Notes under the pieces: model-generated
Database searches by the model: none
The model's input: only the letters and a program-made list of their open reading frames with translations
Told to the model about the DNA's origin: nothing
Part shown: positions 1 through 10,306 of the stretch, in pieces
Position numbering within the stretch: position 1 is the stretch's first letter
How the letters are laid out: the number at the start of each line of letters is the position of its first letter
Program-made: the position numbers and the translations under genes
Source: Klenkia brasiliensis
Lineage (GTDB): Bacteria; Actinomycetota; Actinomycetes; Mycobacteriales; Geodermatophilaceae
Direction: 5' to 3'
Length of the DNA: 64,000 bases
NCBI RefSeq assembly: GCF_900100695.1
Contig: NZ_FNCF01000001.1
Span: 650,060-714,059, forward strand

Positions 1-1
1 C

Positions 2-970
2 GGCGCGCTGTCCACCGCGGTGCTCACCGTCGTCGCCGCCGTCCTGGTGGGCGCGCTGCTCGGCGGCGTCCTGGCCCCGGTGGTCTCCTCGCTGCGCGGC
101 CGGGTCCGCGACGCCCACGACGTCACCGGGCTCGGCGTCCCCGTGCTCACCCCCGACCTGCCCGTCGCCGCCCGCGGCCGGCGCGCGAGCGACCTGCGCC
201 GGGTGGTGCAGCTGCAGGCCCTGCAGCTGCCCGACGGCCCGGTCAACGGCGGCAGCCTCGCCGTGGTCGGCCCCGCCCCCGCGGTCGGCACGACGTTCAC
301 CGCGATCGCCCACGCCCGGCACGCCGCCGTCCGCCGGCCCACCCTGCTCGTCACCTACGACCTGGACGAGGCCGCCGAGCTGGTCGGCGGGCTGCGCGAG
401 CCGTCCATGCTGCTGCTCGGCGGGCGCATCGACACCTCCGGCCACGGCGTGCCCGACGACCGCCCCACCGAGCTGCCGGTCCGCCGCGCGAGCTCGGTGC
501 CCGGGCTGGCCGTGCTCGAGGTGCCCGCCGGCGGCAGCGTCGCCGACCTCGTGCCCACCGGCCTGGCCGACGCCGCGGCCGCGGCCGGCTGGGCGGTGGT
601 CGTCGACGCCCCGCCGCTGGACCGCTCCGACGAGGCCCTGCGCGCCGCGCTGCAGTGCCGCGAGACCGTCGTCGTGACCGCCGTCGGCGCCAGCCGGGTG
701 GCCGACGTCGACCGCGCCGTGCAGATCCTGCACGGCGCGGGCGCCACCCCCGCGGGCATCGTGGTCAACCACGCCCCGCGCAGCGGCCGGCGCACCCGCA
801 AGACGGCCCGGCCCGAGGCAGCAGCGCCCGCCCCCGCCGCCGCGCCGAACGCGGTCGAGGAGGCACCCGCGGACGCCCCCGTCGACGCACCCGACCCGTC
901 GGAGCAGACCGGACGCATGCCGGTGGTCCCCGCCGAGGAGCGGGCCGGCCTGCCCACCAGCCGTGGGTGA
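2..970 (+). CDS. Wzz/CpsD-like polysaccharide biosynthesis protein, 5' end outside window
   Basis: The frame is open to the window edge, so this is the C-terminal part of a longer protein. It begins in a hydrophobic segment (VLTVVAAVLVGALLGGVL), as expected for the second membrane helix of a Wzz chain-length regulator. A BY-kinase-like nucleotide-binding domain follows. The Walker A position reads GPAPAVGTTF, without the usual Lys, and there is no C-terminal Tyr cluster, so kinase activity is doubtful. The tail is Ala/Pro-rich. It overlaps the next glycosyltransferase by 8 bp. A role in polysaccharide length control is inferred from the domains and the neighbours. Confidence 0.75.
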   Translation, partial: GALSTAVLTVVAAVLVGALLGGVLAPVVSSLRGRVRDAHDVTGLGVPVLTPDLPVAARGRRASDLRRVVQLQALQLPDGPVNGGSLAVVGPAPAVGTTFTAIAHARHAAVRRPTLLVTYDLDEAAELVGGLREPSMLLLGGRIDTSGHGVPDDRPTELPVRRASSVPGLAVLEVPAGGSVADLVPTGLADAAAAAGWAVVVDAPPLDRSDEALRAALQCRETVVVTAVGASRVADVDRAVQILHGAGATPAGIVVNHAPRSGRRTRKTARPEAAAPAPAAAPNAVEEAPADAPVDAPDPSEQTGRMPVVPAEERAGLPTSRG

Positions 971-1852
971 GCCGACCGCACCGGTGCTCTCCCTGGTGGT
1001 GAGCACCGTCGGCCGGCCCGAGGAGTTCGCCCGGCTCGTGGACTCCCTGGTGCGCACCGCCCCGGCCGGCCAGGTCGAGCTGGTGGTGTGCGACCAGAGC
1101 AGCGACCAGTCCTGCGCCCGGCTGCTCGCCGAGCTCGACCCCCCGCTGCCGTGGGCGGCCACCACGTCGGGGCGCGGCGCCTCGGTGGGCCGCAACGCCG
1201 GCCTGGAACTGGCCCGGGGCAGCGTGCTCGGCTTCCCCGACGACAACTGCTGGTTCCCGCCGGGGGCGCTGGAGCGGGTGCTGGCGACCTTCGCGGCGGA
1301 GCCGTCGCTGGACGGGCTGTCCGGTCAGCAGCAGACCGTGGACGGCCGGCCGTCGATGCTGCGCTGGCCCGACCGGGGCGGTCCGGTGACCCGGACCAAC
1401 TTCATGAAGACCTCGATCATGAGCACGATGTTCTTCCGGCGGTCCCGGCTGGACCGGGTGGGCCGCTTCGACGAGGGCATGGGCGTCGGCTCGGCCGGCT
1501 GGTACGGCGCCGGCGAGGAGTCCGACCTGCTCCTGCGGGTGCTCGACGACGGCGGCGCGGTGCGGTACGACCCCGCCGTCGTGGTGCTGCAGGACGAGCC
1601 GCGGGACGAGGCCGACGACCGGTTCGTGGCCAAGATGCTGCGCTACGGCTGCGGCAACGGGCACCTGTGGCGGCTGCACCGCCTCCCCCGCTGGCTGCTG
1701 GCCTGGTACTCGGCCCGCAAGGCGGTGGGCGCCGGCGTCCGGCTCGCCCGCGGGCAGCGCGCGCTGGCCCGGGCCGACATCGCCTACCTGCGCGGCACCT
1801 GGGCCGGCTGGGTGGACCGGCGCCCCCGCGACTGGCCGGCCGGGACCGGCTC

Positions 1853-1856
<4 letters not shown>
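963..1856 (+). CDS. Family 2 glycosyltransferase
   Basis: This is a 297-aa GT-A fold glycosyltransferase of the GT2 type. The N-terminus has the nucleotide-sugar pattern (LSLVVSTVGR, then VVCDQSSDQS), followed by GASVGRNAGLELARG. The metal-binding DxD position is FPDDN. The GTG start lies inside the end of the preceding gene, and the TGA overlaps the start of the Wzy-like gene by 4 bp, so translation is probably coupled. It most likely adds one sugar of the repeat unit at the cytoplasmic membrane face. Donor and acceptor cannot be read from sequence. Confidence 0.85.
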
Positions 1857-3198
<1,342 letters not shown>

Positions 3199-3202
<4 letters not shown>

Positions 3203-4317
3203 CCCGTCCGCTGCGCTGGCTGCTCATGGCCGGCCACGTCCCCGGCAGCACCCGCGGCGGCGGCATCGTGCGCTACACCGTCGAGCTGGCCCGCGCGCTG
3301 CACCGCCGTCCCGACGTCGAGCTGCACCTGCTGGCCGACCGCGCCGCCGTCGACGGGCTCACCGACCTGGTCGGCTCCCGCGACCGGGTGCACGTGCTGC
3401 CCGCCCTGCCCGGGCCCGCGCTGCCCGCCTACGAGCGGACCGCCCTGGGTGCGCGGCTGCGCGGCCGGTACGACGTCGTGCAGGGCGTCAAGCACCTGCT
3501 CCCCCGCGGCCTCGGGCGCACGCACGGCGTGCTCACCGTGCACGACATGCTGCTCATGGACCGCCCGCAGGACTTCGGCGCCGCCAAGCGCACGCTCCTG
3601 CAGCTGCCCTACGCCGGGTCCATCCGCGGCGCGGACACCCTGGTCTGCGTCAGCGAGGCGACCCGGTCCCGGCTGACCGCCTTCGACCCGCGGACCGCCG
3701 CCCGCAGCACCGCGGTGCCGCTGGCCACCAGCCCGACCCTGCTCACCTCGGCGCCGGTGCCGGTGCCGGGCCTGGCGGGCCGGCCCTTCGCGCTGGTCGT
3801 GGGCGACACCCAGCCCCGCAAGAACCTGCCCACGATCATCACCGCGTGGCGGCGGGTGGTGACCCAGCGGCCCGACGCCGTCCTGGTCCAGGTGGGCCCG
3901 CCGCCGTGGGGCGAGGAGTCCTACGGCCCGGACTTCGAGCCCCTGGTCGCCGCGGGCCGCCTGCAGCAGCTGCAGGGCATCGACGACGGCACCCTGCGGT
4001 GGTTGTACGAGAACGCGGCCGTGGTGCTGGCCCCCAGCCTCGCCGAGGGGTTCGGGCTGCCGGCCGCCGAGGCGCTGGACCTGGGCACCCCGCTGATCAC
4101 CTCGACCGACGCCGCGCTGGTCGAGGTCAGCGGTGACCGCGCGCTGCACCTGCCGGCCGAGGACGTCGCGGCCTGGGCGGCCGCCGTCCTGGACCAGCTG
4201 GGCCGGCCACGGACCGGGCGGACGGCGCCGCCGTCCCCGCGGACCTGGGACGACGTGGCCGCCGGGACGGTCGACGCCGTCCGGCGGGGTCAGGCCGGCC
4301 GGACGCCCTCGACGTAG
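3199..4317 (+). CDS. Family 4 (GT-B) glycosyltransferase
   Basis: 372 aa from the GTG of a GTGA overlap. The N-terminal domain opens with WLLMAGHVPGSTRGGGIVRY, the glycine-rich acceptor-domain loop. The C-terminal domain has the GT4 donor signature: VVGDTQPRKNLPTII, then EGFGLPAAEALDLGTPLI with the Glu that contacts the nucleotide sugar. It ends with TAG, one of several in-use UAG stops in this window, and its last 28 bp overlap the convergent methyltransferase. Probable role: sugar transfer during surface polysaccharide assembly. Sugar specificity is unknown. Confidence 0.87.
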
Positions 4318-5099
4318 AGGCTCTCGGCCGCCCGGTGCGGGGCGTCGGGCACCGGGCTGACCCGCCCCTGCCCGTACGCCGAGGCGGCCACGTCGACGAA
4401 ACCGGCCGTGCGCAGCAGCGCCACCATCGTGTCGGTGTCCCAGACCGAGACGTGCCCGTGGTCGTAGACCACCTCGGCCAGCGCCAGCAGGTCGGTGGGC
4501 CGGCCGGGCCGGACCAGGTCGAGCAGGTCGGGCGAGGACGCCCGGCCGGCCCGGCGGTCGGCGTAGTCGGCGGCCCAGCGGCCGAAGTCGGGCACGCTGA
4601 CCCGGACCACCCCGCCCGGGCGCAGCAGCCGGAAGGCCTGGTCCATCGCCGCCAGGCCGACGGCGGCCGGCAGGTGCTCCAGCACGTGCTCGCTGAAGAC
4701 CGCGTCGACGGAGCCGTCGGGCAGCGGGAGCGGGCGCCGCAGGTCCCAGACCACGTCCGGGTGCACGCCCCACAGCGCGTGCAGGCCCCACAGGTCGACG
4801 TTCACCCAGCCCGGCGCGTTGTAGGTCCCGCTGCCCAGGTTGAGCAGCAGCGGCTGCCCGGAGGCGTGCAGGTCGCGCAGCCGGCGGGTCGACCGGCCGG
4901 CCAGCAGCCGGGTGCCCAGGTGCTTGGCCGCGGCGCGCTGCCGGGGGCCGACCAGCGACCGCGCCGCGCCCAGCAGGGTGCCCACGCCGGCCGTCGGCAC
5001 CGTCGCCGAGCGGTCGGTGAGGTAGCTGCGCAGCCCGTCCTGGCCGGCGGGCGCCGCCGGTCCTGCCGCGGCCGCGGCCTCGGCCAGGGTGTGCTCCAT
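4290..5099 (-). CDS. Class I SAM-dependent methyltransferase
   Basis: 269 aa, ATG at 5099-5097. The Rossmann core has a motif I variant (LLNLGSGTYNAPGWVNVDL, residues about 85-105). The post-motif VFSEHVLEHL and LLRPGGVVRVSVPDF are typical of Methyltransf_11/23 enzymes in polysaccharide clusters. The frame is open well upstream, but that region is antisense to the divergent end of the next gene. The 3' end overlaps the plus-strand glycosyltransferase by 28 bp. It could methylate a sugar or a terminal residue of the glycan, for example as a chain terminator. The acceptor is unknown. Confidence 0.8.
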   Translation of the reverse strand: MEHTLAEAAAAAGPAAPAGQDGLRSYLTDRSATVPTAGVGTLLGAARSLVGPRQRAAAKHLGTRLLAGRSTRRLRDLHASGQPLLLNLGSGTYNAPGWVNVDLWGLHALWGVHPDVVWDLRRPLPLPDGSVDAVFSEHVLEHLPAAVGLAAMDQAFRLLRPGGVVRVSVPDFGRWAADYADRRAGRASSPDLLDLVRPGRPTDLLALAEVVYDHGHVSVWDTDTMVALLRTAGFVDVAASAYGQGRVSPVPDAPHRAAESLYVEGVRPA

Positions 5100-5206
5100 C
5101 GACGTGCCTCCGTGGCGTGCTCCCCGACCGCGCGCCGGCACGGGTGCGGTGAACCTAGACCGGGCGCGCCGGGGCGCGCACCGGCCCGTGCCCCGGTGGG
5201 GTGAGC

Positions 5207-6316
5207 TCAGCCCTCGGCCAGGACCCCGGCCACCACGTCCCGCATCCGCTCGCGGAAGGCCGCGCGGGAGAACCCCTCGGCGTGCCGGCGGATGGTGGCG
5301 GGGTCGTACCGGGCCGGGTCGAAGTCGCGCAGCGCCGCGGCCCAGGTGGCCACCTCGTCCCGCGCGTCGACCGGGGGCACCAGCTCGCCGGTGACCCCGG
5401 GCCGCACGGTGTCCTGCGTGCCGCCGGCGTCCACGGCGATGACCGGGGTGCCGCAGGCCTGGGCCTCGACCGGCACGATGCCGAAGTCCTCCACGCCGGG
5501 CATGAGCAGCGCGGTGCAGCTGCGGAACAGCCGGCGCAGCTCGTCGTCGTCGACGCGGCCGACGAAGCGGGTGTGCGGGCCGGCCAGCGCCTCGAGCTCG
5601 GCGCGGGCCCGGCCCTCCCCGGCGACCACCAGCGGGACCCCGGCCGCCTCGGCCGCGCGGACGGCGAGGTCGGGCCGCTTGTAGGCGACCAGGCGGCCGG
5701 CCAGCAGGAAGAACTCCTCCCGGGGCACGTCCGGGTCGGGGCGGTAGCTCTCGGTGTCCACCGGCGGGTGCACGACGGTGGCCGGTCGCTGCCACCAGTC
5801 GCGGATGCGGCCCACGACCGCCGTGGAGTTGCCCAGCAGGGTGTGCACGCGTGCCGCCGCCCGGACGTCGACGGGGCGGTACAGGGCGGAGAACGCGGCC
5901 AGCCCGGCGCCGCCGACCCGGCCGCCGATCTCCCCGGCCCGCATCGAGGGGTCCCACGCCCAGCGCGCGGGCGAGTGCACGTAGGACACCACGGGGGCGT
6001 CGGTGGCGTGCACGACCTGGTTGGCGAAGGCGTGGTGGGAGGCGACGACGACGTCCGAGGGCGGCACCGGCAGCCGGCGCACCGCCACCGGCAGCGCGGG
6101 CAGCAGGTGGGCGTAGGTGCGGCCCCGCAGCAGCCGGCTCAGCGCCGTCGTCCGCACCCGGGGCTCGATGTCGGCGGGCATGACGCCGGGCAGGCCGACG
6201 GGGGCGAGCACCGGGGCGTCCGGCCACTCCCGGGCGAGCTGCTCGACGACTGCCTCGGACCCGGCGAACTCGGTGAAGCGTTCGTGCACCAGGGTCACGC
6301 GCGGAGGGCTGCTCAC
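5207..6316 (-). CDS. Family 4 glycosyltransferase (WbaZ/MtfB-like)
   Basis: 369 aa, GTG start chosen at 6316-6314 because homologous N-termini begin just before the VTLVHERFTEFAGSE segment. The upstream extension is antisense-like and compositionally odd. The N-terminal domain has the FAGSE acceptor loop, and the C-terminal domain has FFLLAGRLVAYKRPDLAV and GIVPVEAQACGTPVIAVDAG. These resemble the mannosyltransferase-like GT4 subgroup. It lies between the methyltransferase and the secreted beta-helix gene on the same strand, about 107 bp from the methyltransferase. The exact sugar is not known. Confidence 0.85.
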   Translation of the reverse strand: MSSPPRVTLVHERFTEFAGSEAVVEQLAREWPDAPVLAPVGLPGVMPADIEPRVRTTALSRLLRGRTYAHLLPALPVAVRRLPVPPSDVVVASHHAFANQVVHATDAPVVSYVHSPARWAWDPSMRAGEIGGRVGGAGLAAFSALYRPVDVRAAARVHTLLGNSTAVVGRIRDWWQRPATVVHPPVDTESYRPDPDVPREEFFLLAGRLVAYKRPDLAVRAAEAAGVPLVVAGEGRARAELEALAGPHTRFVGRVDDDELRRLFRSCTALLMPGVEDFGIVPVEAQACGTPVIAVDAGGTQDTVRPGVTGELVPPVDARDEVATWAAALRDFDPARYDPATIRRHAEGFSRAAFRERMRDVVAGVLAEG

Positions 6317-6338
6317 CGCACGAGCCTGCCACGGCCGA

Positions 6339-7844
6339 TCAGCGGAAGTACCCCCCGGTCCGCACCAGGGCGGCTCCGTTGCGCAGCACGGACGTGAGGC
6401 CGAAGGTCGTGGCGGTCTGGTTGCTGACCAGCGCGGCCGGCCGGGTGTCACCGGAGATGGCGATGCCCGAGAGCGTCGCGTTGCGGATCCCCGGCGAGGA
6501 CGCCGAGTCCACGATCAGGCCCAGCACCCGGCTGACGGTGGCCCGGTAGCCGGTCACGGTCAGCCCGGTGAGGGTGACGTCGGTGACCACCTGGTCGGGG
6601 GTGCCGTTGTAGATGAGCACGGACCCGTGGTCGATGGAGGGGTCGTCGTTGGCGTTGGTGATGGTGCCGCCGCTGACCCGGACCCGGGCCACCCCGGTGG
6701 TGCCCCAGCCGCCCTCGGCGGCCAGGTAGACACCGGCGCCGTAGGTGTTGCGCACGTCGATGCCGGTGATGTCCACGTCGGTGCCGCCCACGACGGACAC
6801 GCCGCGCCCGCCCGTGGAGCCGTCGACCGACGGCGAGGTGATGGTGATCCGGGCACTGGGGGCGCCGTCCTGGCGGTAGGAGACCACGGCGACGCCGTCG
6901 TCCCCCACGTTGCGGATGACCGGGGCGACGACCTGGCCGTCGCTGGACCCCTGGGTGATGTGGATGCCGTCGGCGCGGGTGTTCTTGACCGTCACCCGGT
7001 CCAGCAGGAAGCCGGTGGTGCCGCCGCCGACGTAGACGCCGGCCGCCGCGGACCCGTCCACGACCACGTCGCGCACGACCGCACCGGTGGCGCCGGCCAG
7101 CCGCAGACGCTGCTGCTCGTAGGCGTCCCAGCGCCGGGTCGTGCCGCTGATCGTGAGGGTGATGCCGCTGACGGTGACCCGCGGGGCGGAGACGGTGAGG
7201 GAGGACGACGCCTCGCGGGTGGCCCGCAGGGTGCCCCCGCCGGTCAGCGTGATGCCGGCGGACCGGATGGTCAGCACGCGGCTGTGCGCGAAGACCGTGC
7301 CGGCCGGGAGGATCACGACGTCGCCGTCCTCGGCGAGGTCGAAGGCGGCCTGCAGGGCGACCGAGTCGTCGGTGGTGCCGTCGCCGACCGCGCCGGTGTC
7401 GAAGGGCGAGATGGCCCGGACGGCGCCCTGCGCCGGCGGGTTGGCCGGGGGCACGACCGGTGCCGCCGGGAGGGCGGCCGGCCGGGAGGCGGTGGTCGGG
7501 ACGGCGGCGGGGGCCGTGGACGGCGCCGCGCTCGCGGAGGTGGCCGCACCGGTGGGGGCCGTGGCCGGGGCGGTTTGACCGGGGCGGGCGGTGCCCGCCG
7601 AGGACTGCGGCGCCCCGGACGACGAGGTGGCGGGGGCGTCGGTGGACGCCGGCGCGGACGGGGCGGCGCTGGTGGTCACCGCGGAGCCGTCGGCGGAGGT
7701 GGGGGCCGCCGCGATCGGCACGGCGGACCGGTCGCCGGAGCCGGAGGTCGCGATGGCGGCCACCGGCACGACCACGGCGGCGACGACGGCGACCGTGCCC
7801 GCGAGCACGGCGCGTCGCACCCGTGGTGCCTGGACCGAGCGCAT
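6339..7844 (-). CDS. Secreted right-handed parallel beta-helix protein
   Basis: 501 aa with a strong Shine-Dalgarno (AGGAGG about 7 nt before the ATG). An N-terminal signal peptide (RRAVLAGTVAVVAAVVVPVAA) is followed by a low-complexity Ala/Thr/Ser/Pro linker to about residue 145. A pectate-lyase-like repeat domain then begins with SPFDTGAVGDGTTDDSVALQ and continues with many short beta-strand turns (VTVSGITLTISG, VTVKNTRADGIHI). Such proteins are exported glycan lyases, epimerases or hydrolases. The locus suggests action on the polysaccharide made by its neighbours. I see no clear catalytic residues, so the reaction is left open. Confidence 0.82.
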   Translation of the reverse strand: MRSVQAPRVRRAVLAGTVAVVAAVVVPVAAIATSGSGDRSAVPIAAAPTSADGSAVTTSAAPSAPASTDAPATSSSGAPQSSAGTARPGQTAPATAPTGAATSASAAPSTAPAAVPTTASRPAALPAAPVVPPANPPAQGAVRAISPFDTGAVGDGTTDDSVALQAAFDLAEDGDVVILPAGTVFAHSRVLTIRSAGITLTGGGTLRATREASSSLTVSAPRVTVSGITLTISGTTRRWDAYEQQRLRLAGATGAVVRDVVVDGSAAAGVYVGGGTTGFLLDRVTVKNTRADGIHITQGSSDGQVVAPVIRNVGDDGVAVVSYRQDGAPSARITITSPSVDGSTGGRGVSVVGGTDVDITGIDVRNTYGAGVYLAAEGGWGTTGVARVRVSGGTITNANDDPSIDHGSVLIYNGTPDQVVTDVTLTGLTVTGYRATVSRVLGLIVDSASSPGIRNATLSGIAISGDTRPAALVSNQTATTFGLTSVLRNGAALVRTGGYFR

Positions 7845-7976
7845 GCTGTTCCTCCTCGTGGCAGACCTGCACGAGAAGGATCGGTCCGCTCCGAGGGTTC
7901 CTTGAGTGTGACTCGCCGAACATGTTCCGTCACGGTCAGGAACTGGGTCCCGGCTGCCCCACCCGACCCGCCCGGC

Positions 7977-9017
7977 TCAGGCCCCCGGACGGCTGCCGAA
8001 CTGCCGGTCGGCGACCACCTCGGTGTAGGCGCGGACCCACTGGTCGGTCGGGCGGACCGGGGTGCCCAGGGCCAGGGCCCGGGCGAAGAGCACGCAGGCC
8101 CGCAGCGCGCGCAGCAGGCCGGCCGGGTCGGGACGCCGCAGGTGCCCGACCGCGGCCTGCACCGCCCACAGCAGCCACCGCAGGGTCAGCCGCCGCCAGA
8201 CCCGCCGCGTCGTCCGCAGCTGCGCGGGGGTGTTCTCCGCGGCGTGCGCGGCCTTCCAGCGGGCCCACTGCGAGTACAGCGCCACCCGGCCGGACCGCTT
8301 GGTGACGTTGGCGGGGTGCTGCCGGTAGCCCGCGACCACCCGGTCGACCGGCACCATGTGGCCCTGCCTGGTCATGCGCAGGTAGAGGTCCCAGTCCTGG
8401 ATCTGCCGGAAGAAGGGGTCGAAGCCGCCCACGCCGGTGACCACCGACCGGCGGTGCAGCGCGACGCCCGCGGGCCACAGCGTCCCCGACACCAGCATCG
8501 CGTCGTGGGTGTAGGGCTCGTCGACCGGCAGGTCGACCAGGTCGAGGCGGCCCATCACCCGCCGGTCCCGCTGCGCGGCCGGGTGGCGGCCCCCGTCGAG
8601 GACCTCGTCGCGCTCGTCGATGTACTCGGCCAGGCCGTAGGAGCTGACCGCGGACCCGTCGCCCTGCAGGGAACCCACCAGCACGGCCAGGGCGTCGGGC
8701 GTCCACAGGTCGTCGGCGTCGAGGAACGCGAGGAACTCGCTGCCCGGCGACGCCGCCGCGATCCCGGCGTTGCGCGCCACGGGGGTGCCCCGGTTCTCCT
8801 GCTGCACCAGCCGGATGCGCGGGTCCTCGTCGGCGGCGGCGCGGACGAGGTCGGCGGTGGCGTCGGTCGAGCCGTCGTCGACCACCACGCACTCCCACCG
8901 GTCGTAGGTCTGCGCGCGGACGGAGTCCAGGGTGCGGCTGATGAAGGACTCGGCGTCCAGGGCGGCGACCACCACCGTCACCAGCGGGGGCCGGTCCAGC
9001 ACGGGCGGGGAGTGCAC
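7977..9017 (-). CDS. Family 2 glycosyltransferase
   Basis: 346 aa from the GTG at 9017-9015, which has GGAGG about 9 nt upstream. The GT2 features are complete: VTVVVAALDAESFISRTLDS, CVVVDDGSTDATADL, GTPVARNAGIAAA, and the metal site FLDADDLW at about residue 110. A later QIQDWDLYLRM matches the ED/QDWD acceptor-site motif. The C-terminal 90 residues are basic and partly hydrophobic, suggesting membrane association. It is the last polysaccharide gene before the formate dehydrogenase operon on the same strand, 74 bp downstream of nrfD. Confidence 0.87.
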   Translation of the reverse strand: MHSPPVLDRPPLVTVVVAALDAESFISRTLDSVRAQTYDRWECVVVDDGSTDATADLVRAAADEDPRIRLVQQENRGTPVARNAGIAAASPGSEFLAFLDADDLWTPDALAVLVGSLQGDGSAVSSYGLAEYIDERDEVLDGGRHPAAQRDRRVMGRLDLVDLPVDEPYTHDAMLVSGTLWPAGVALHRRSVVTGVGGFDPFFRQIQDWDLYLRMTRQGHMVPVDRVVAGYRQHPANVTKRSGRVALYSQWARWKAAHAAENTPAQLRTTRRVWRRLTLRWLLWAVQAAVGHLRRPDPAGLLRALRACVLFARALALGTPVRPTDQWVRAYTEVVADRQFGSRPGA

Positions 9018-9091
9018 GGGGACGGACCTCCGGTCGACGGGGGGCGTACCGGAAGCGTAGGTGCTCCCCGTCGGCGGCGGACAGCGGCAGG

Positions 9092-10306
9092 TCAGCCGGT
9101 GGACGCCTCCGCCGCCGCGCGGGCGGCCAGGCGCTCGCGCTGGGGGACGACGACGTACTTGGGGTCCTTGGACGACGCCATCCCCGCGTCGAACACCCCG
9201 AACCGGGTCAGCGCCGAGCCCGCCGCCAGCAGCGCGCCCGACGCCACCGCGCCCCAGCGCCGGCCGCCCAGCACCGCCGCACCCACCGCGCCGGCGGCCG
9301 TGCACGCCTTCGCGATGCGCAGCAGCTTCCCGGCCCGCCCGATGTGGAAGGGCTCGCTGACGATGCCGTGGTCGTGCTCGACCTTGTGCATCGCGGCCAG
9401 CTCGACCGCGGCGCCCACGACGGCGGCCTTGCGAGCCGGGGAGGCCTGGTCGACCGGGGTGAAGGCCATGCACAGCCCGCCGCCGGCGGCCAGGCCCGAC
9501 CCGGTGAACACGAAGGGCAGCTGGTTGCCGGGCTCGTGCCAGCTCGGCGTCGCGGTGTTGGCCAGCAGCACCGCGGTGTAGGCCGCCATCGGCCCGCCGA
9601 ACACCGCGCCGCCCACGCCCGCCGTCTTCCGCAGCCACGGCGCCTTCACCCAGCCCGGCACCCACGACAGGTTCTCCGCGATCGTCAGCGCGGCCGCGGC
9701 CCCGGTCAGCGCGCTGAACGGCGACAGGATGTAGGAGCCCACGCTCAGCGGGCTGGTCGGCTTGAACACCCGCAGCATGTGCAGGAAGCGCTCGGGCCGG
9801 CCCAGGTCGTGGATGAGGAACCCCACGCTGGCGATCGCCCCGCCGCCGGCGATGAGGTGCGCGGTGCGGGCCAGCGCGGGCCGGTCGGTGAACTCCGCCG
9901 CCGCGCCCAGCACCGCCGAGGACCCGGCTGCGCCACCCAGGAACAGGTAGAGCGGCACGTCGGGGGTCTTCCACACCGCCGACTTCACGATCTGCCGGCC
10001 GTAGTAGCTCTGGAACTCGGCGTCCTCGACCGTCGGGTCGCCGTCCCGTCCGCGGCCGCCGCCCTTGCGCTTGCGGCGCTCGCGCTTCAGCGACGGGCCG
10101 TCGGCGCGGCGCCAGCCGCCGCCCGGCGTCGCCACGCCCGAGGTCCCCGGGCGGTGGTCCAGCGGGGCGTCGACCGCCTCGTGCGGCCGGCCGCTGGTGC
10201 CCATCTCCGGCGTCGCCCCGTGGTCCAGCTCGGGAGCGGGCAGCTGCTCGCCCCGGCCGTGCGGGTGGTCGACCGGTTCCGGGGTGCCGTCGGCGTGCCT
10301 GGCCAT
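9092..10306 (-). CDS. nrfD: NrfD/PsrC-type membrane subunit of formate dehydrogenase
   Basis: 404 aa. The ATG overlaps the TGA of fdhB by one base, so expression is coupled. The first 110 residues are hydrophilic and basic. About eight membrane segments follow, of the NrfD quinone-reactive type (PLYLFLGGAAGSSAVLGAA, HDLGRPERFLHMLRVFKPTS, which is the family's conserved loop). In this family the subunit anchors the Fe-S partner and exchanges electrons with menaquinone. It replaces the cytochrome b (FdnI) subunit of E. coli enzymes. It is the last gene of fdhA-fdhB-nrfD. Confidence 0.88.
   Translation of the reverse strand: MARHADGTPEPVDHPHGRGEQLPAPELDHGATPEMGTSGRPHEAVDAPLDHRPGTSGVATPGGGWRRADGPSLKRERRKRKGGGRGRDGDPTVEDAEFQSYYGRQIVKSAVWKTPDVPLYLFLGGAAGSSAVLGAAAEFTDRPALARTAHLIAGGGAIASVGFLIHDLGRPERFLHMLRVFKPTSPLSVGSYILSPFSALTGAAAALTIAENLSWVPGWVKAPWLRKTAGVGGAVFGGPMAAYTAVLLANTATPSWHEPGNQLPFVFTGSGLAAGGGLCMAFTPVDQASPARKAAVVGAAVELAAMHKVEHDHGIVSEPFHIGRAGKLLRIAKACTAAGAVGAAVLGGRRWGAVASGALLAAGSALTRFGVFDAGMASSKDPKYVVVPQRERLAARAAAEASTG

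Noticed and set aside
7918-7927. GAACATGTTC as a LexA/SOS box upstream of the beta-helix gene
   Set aside because: The palindrome has a 2-bp centre, while actinobacterial LexA sites have GAAC and GTTC separated by 4 bp.
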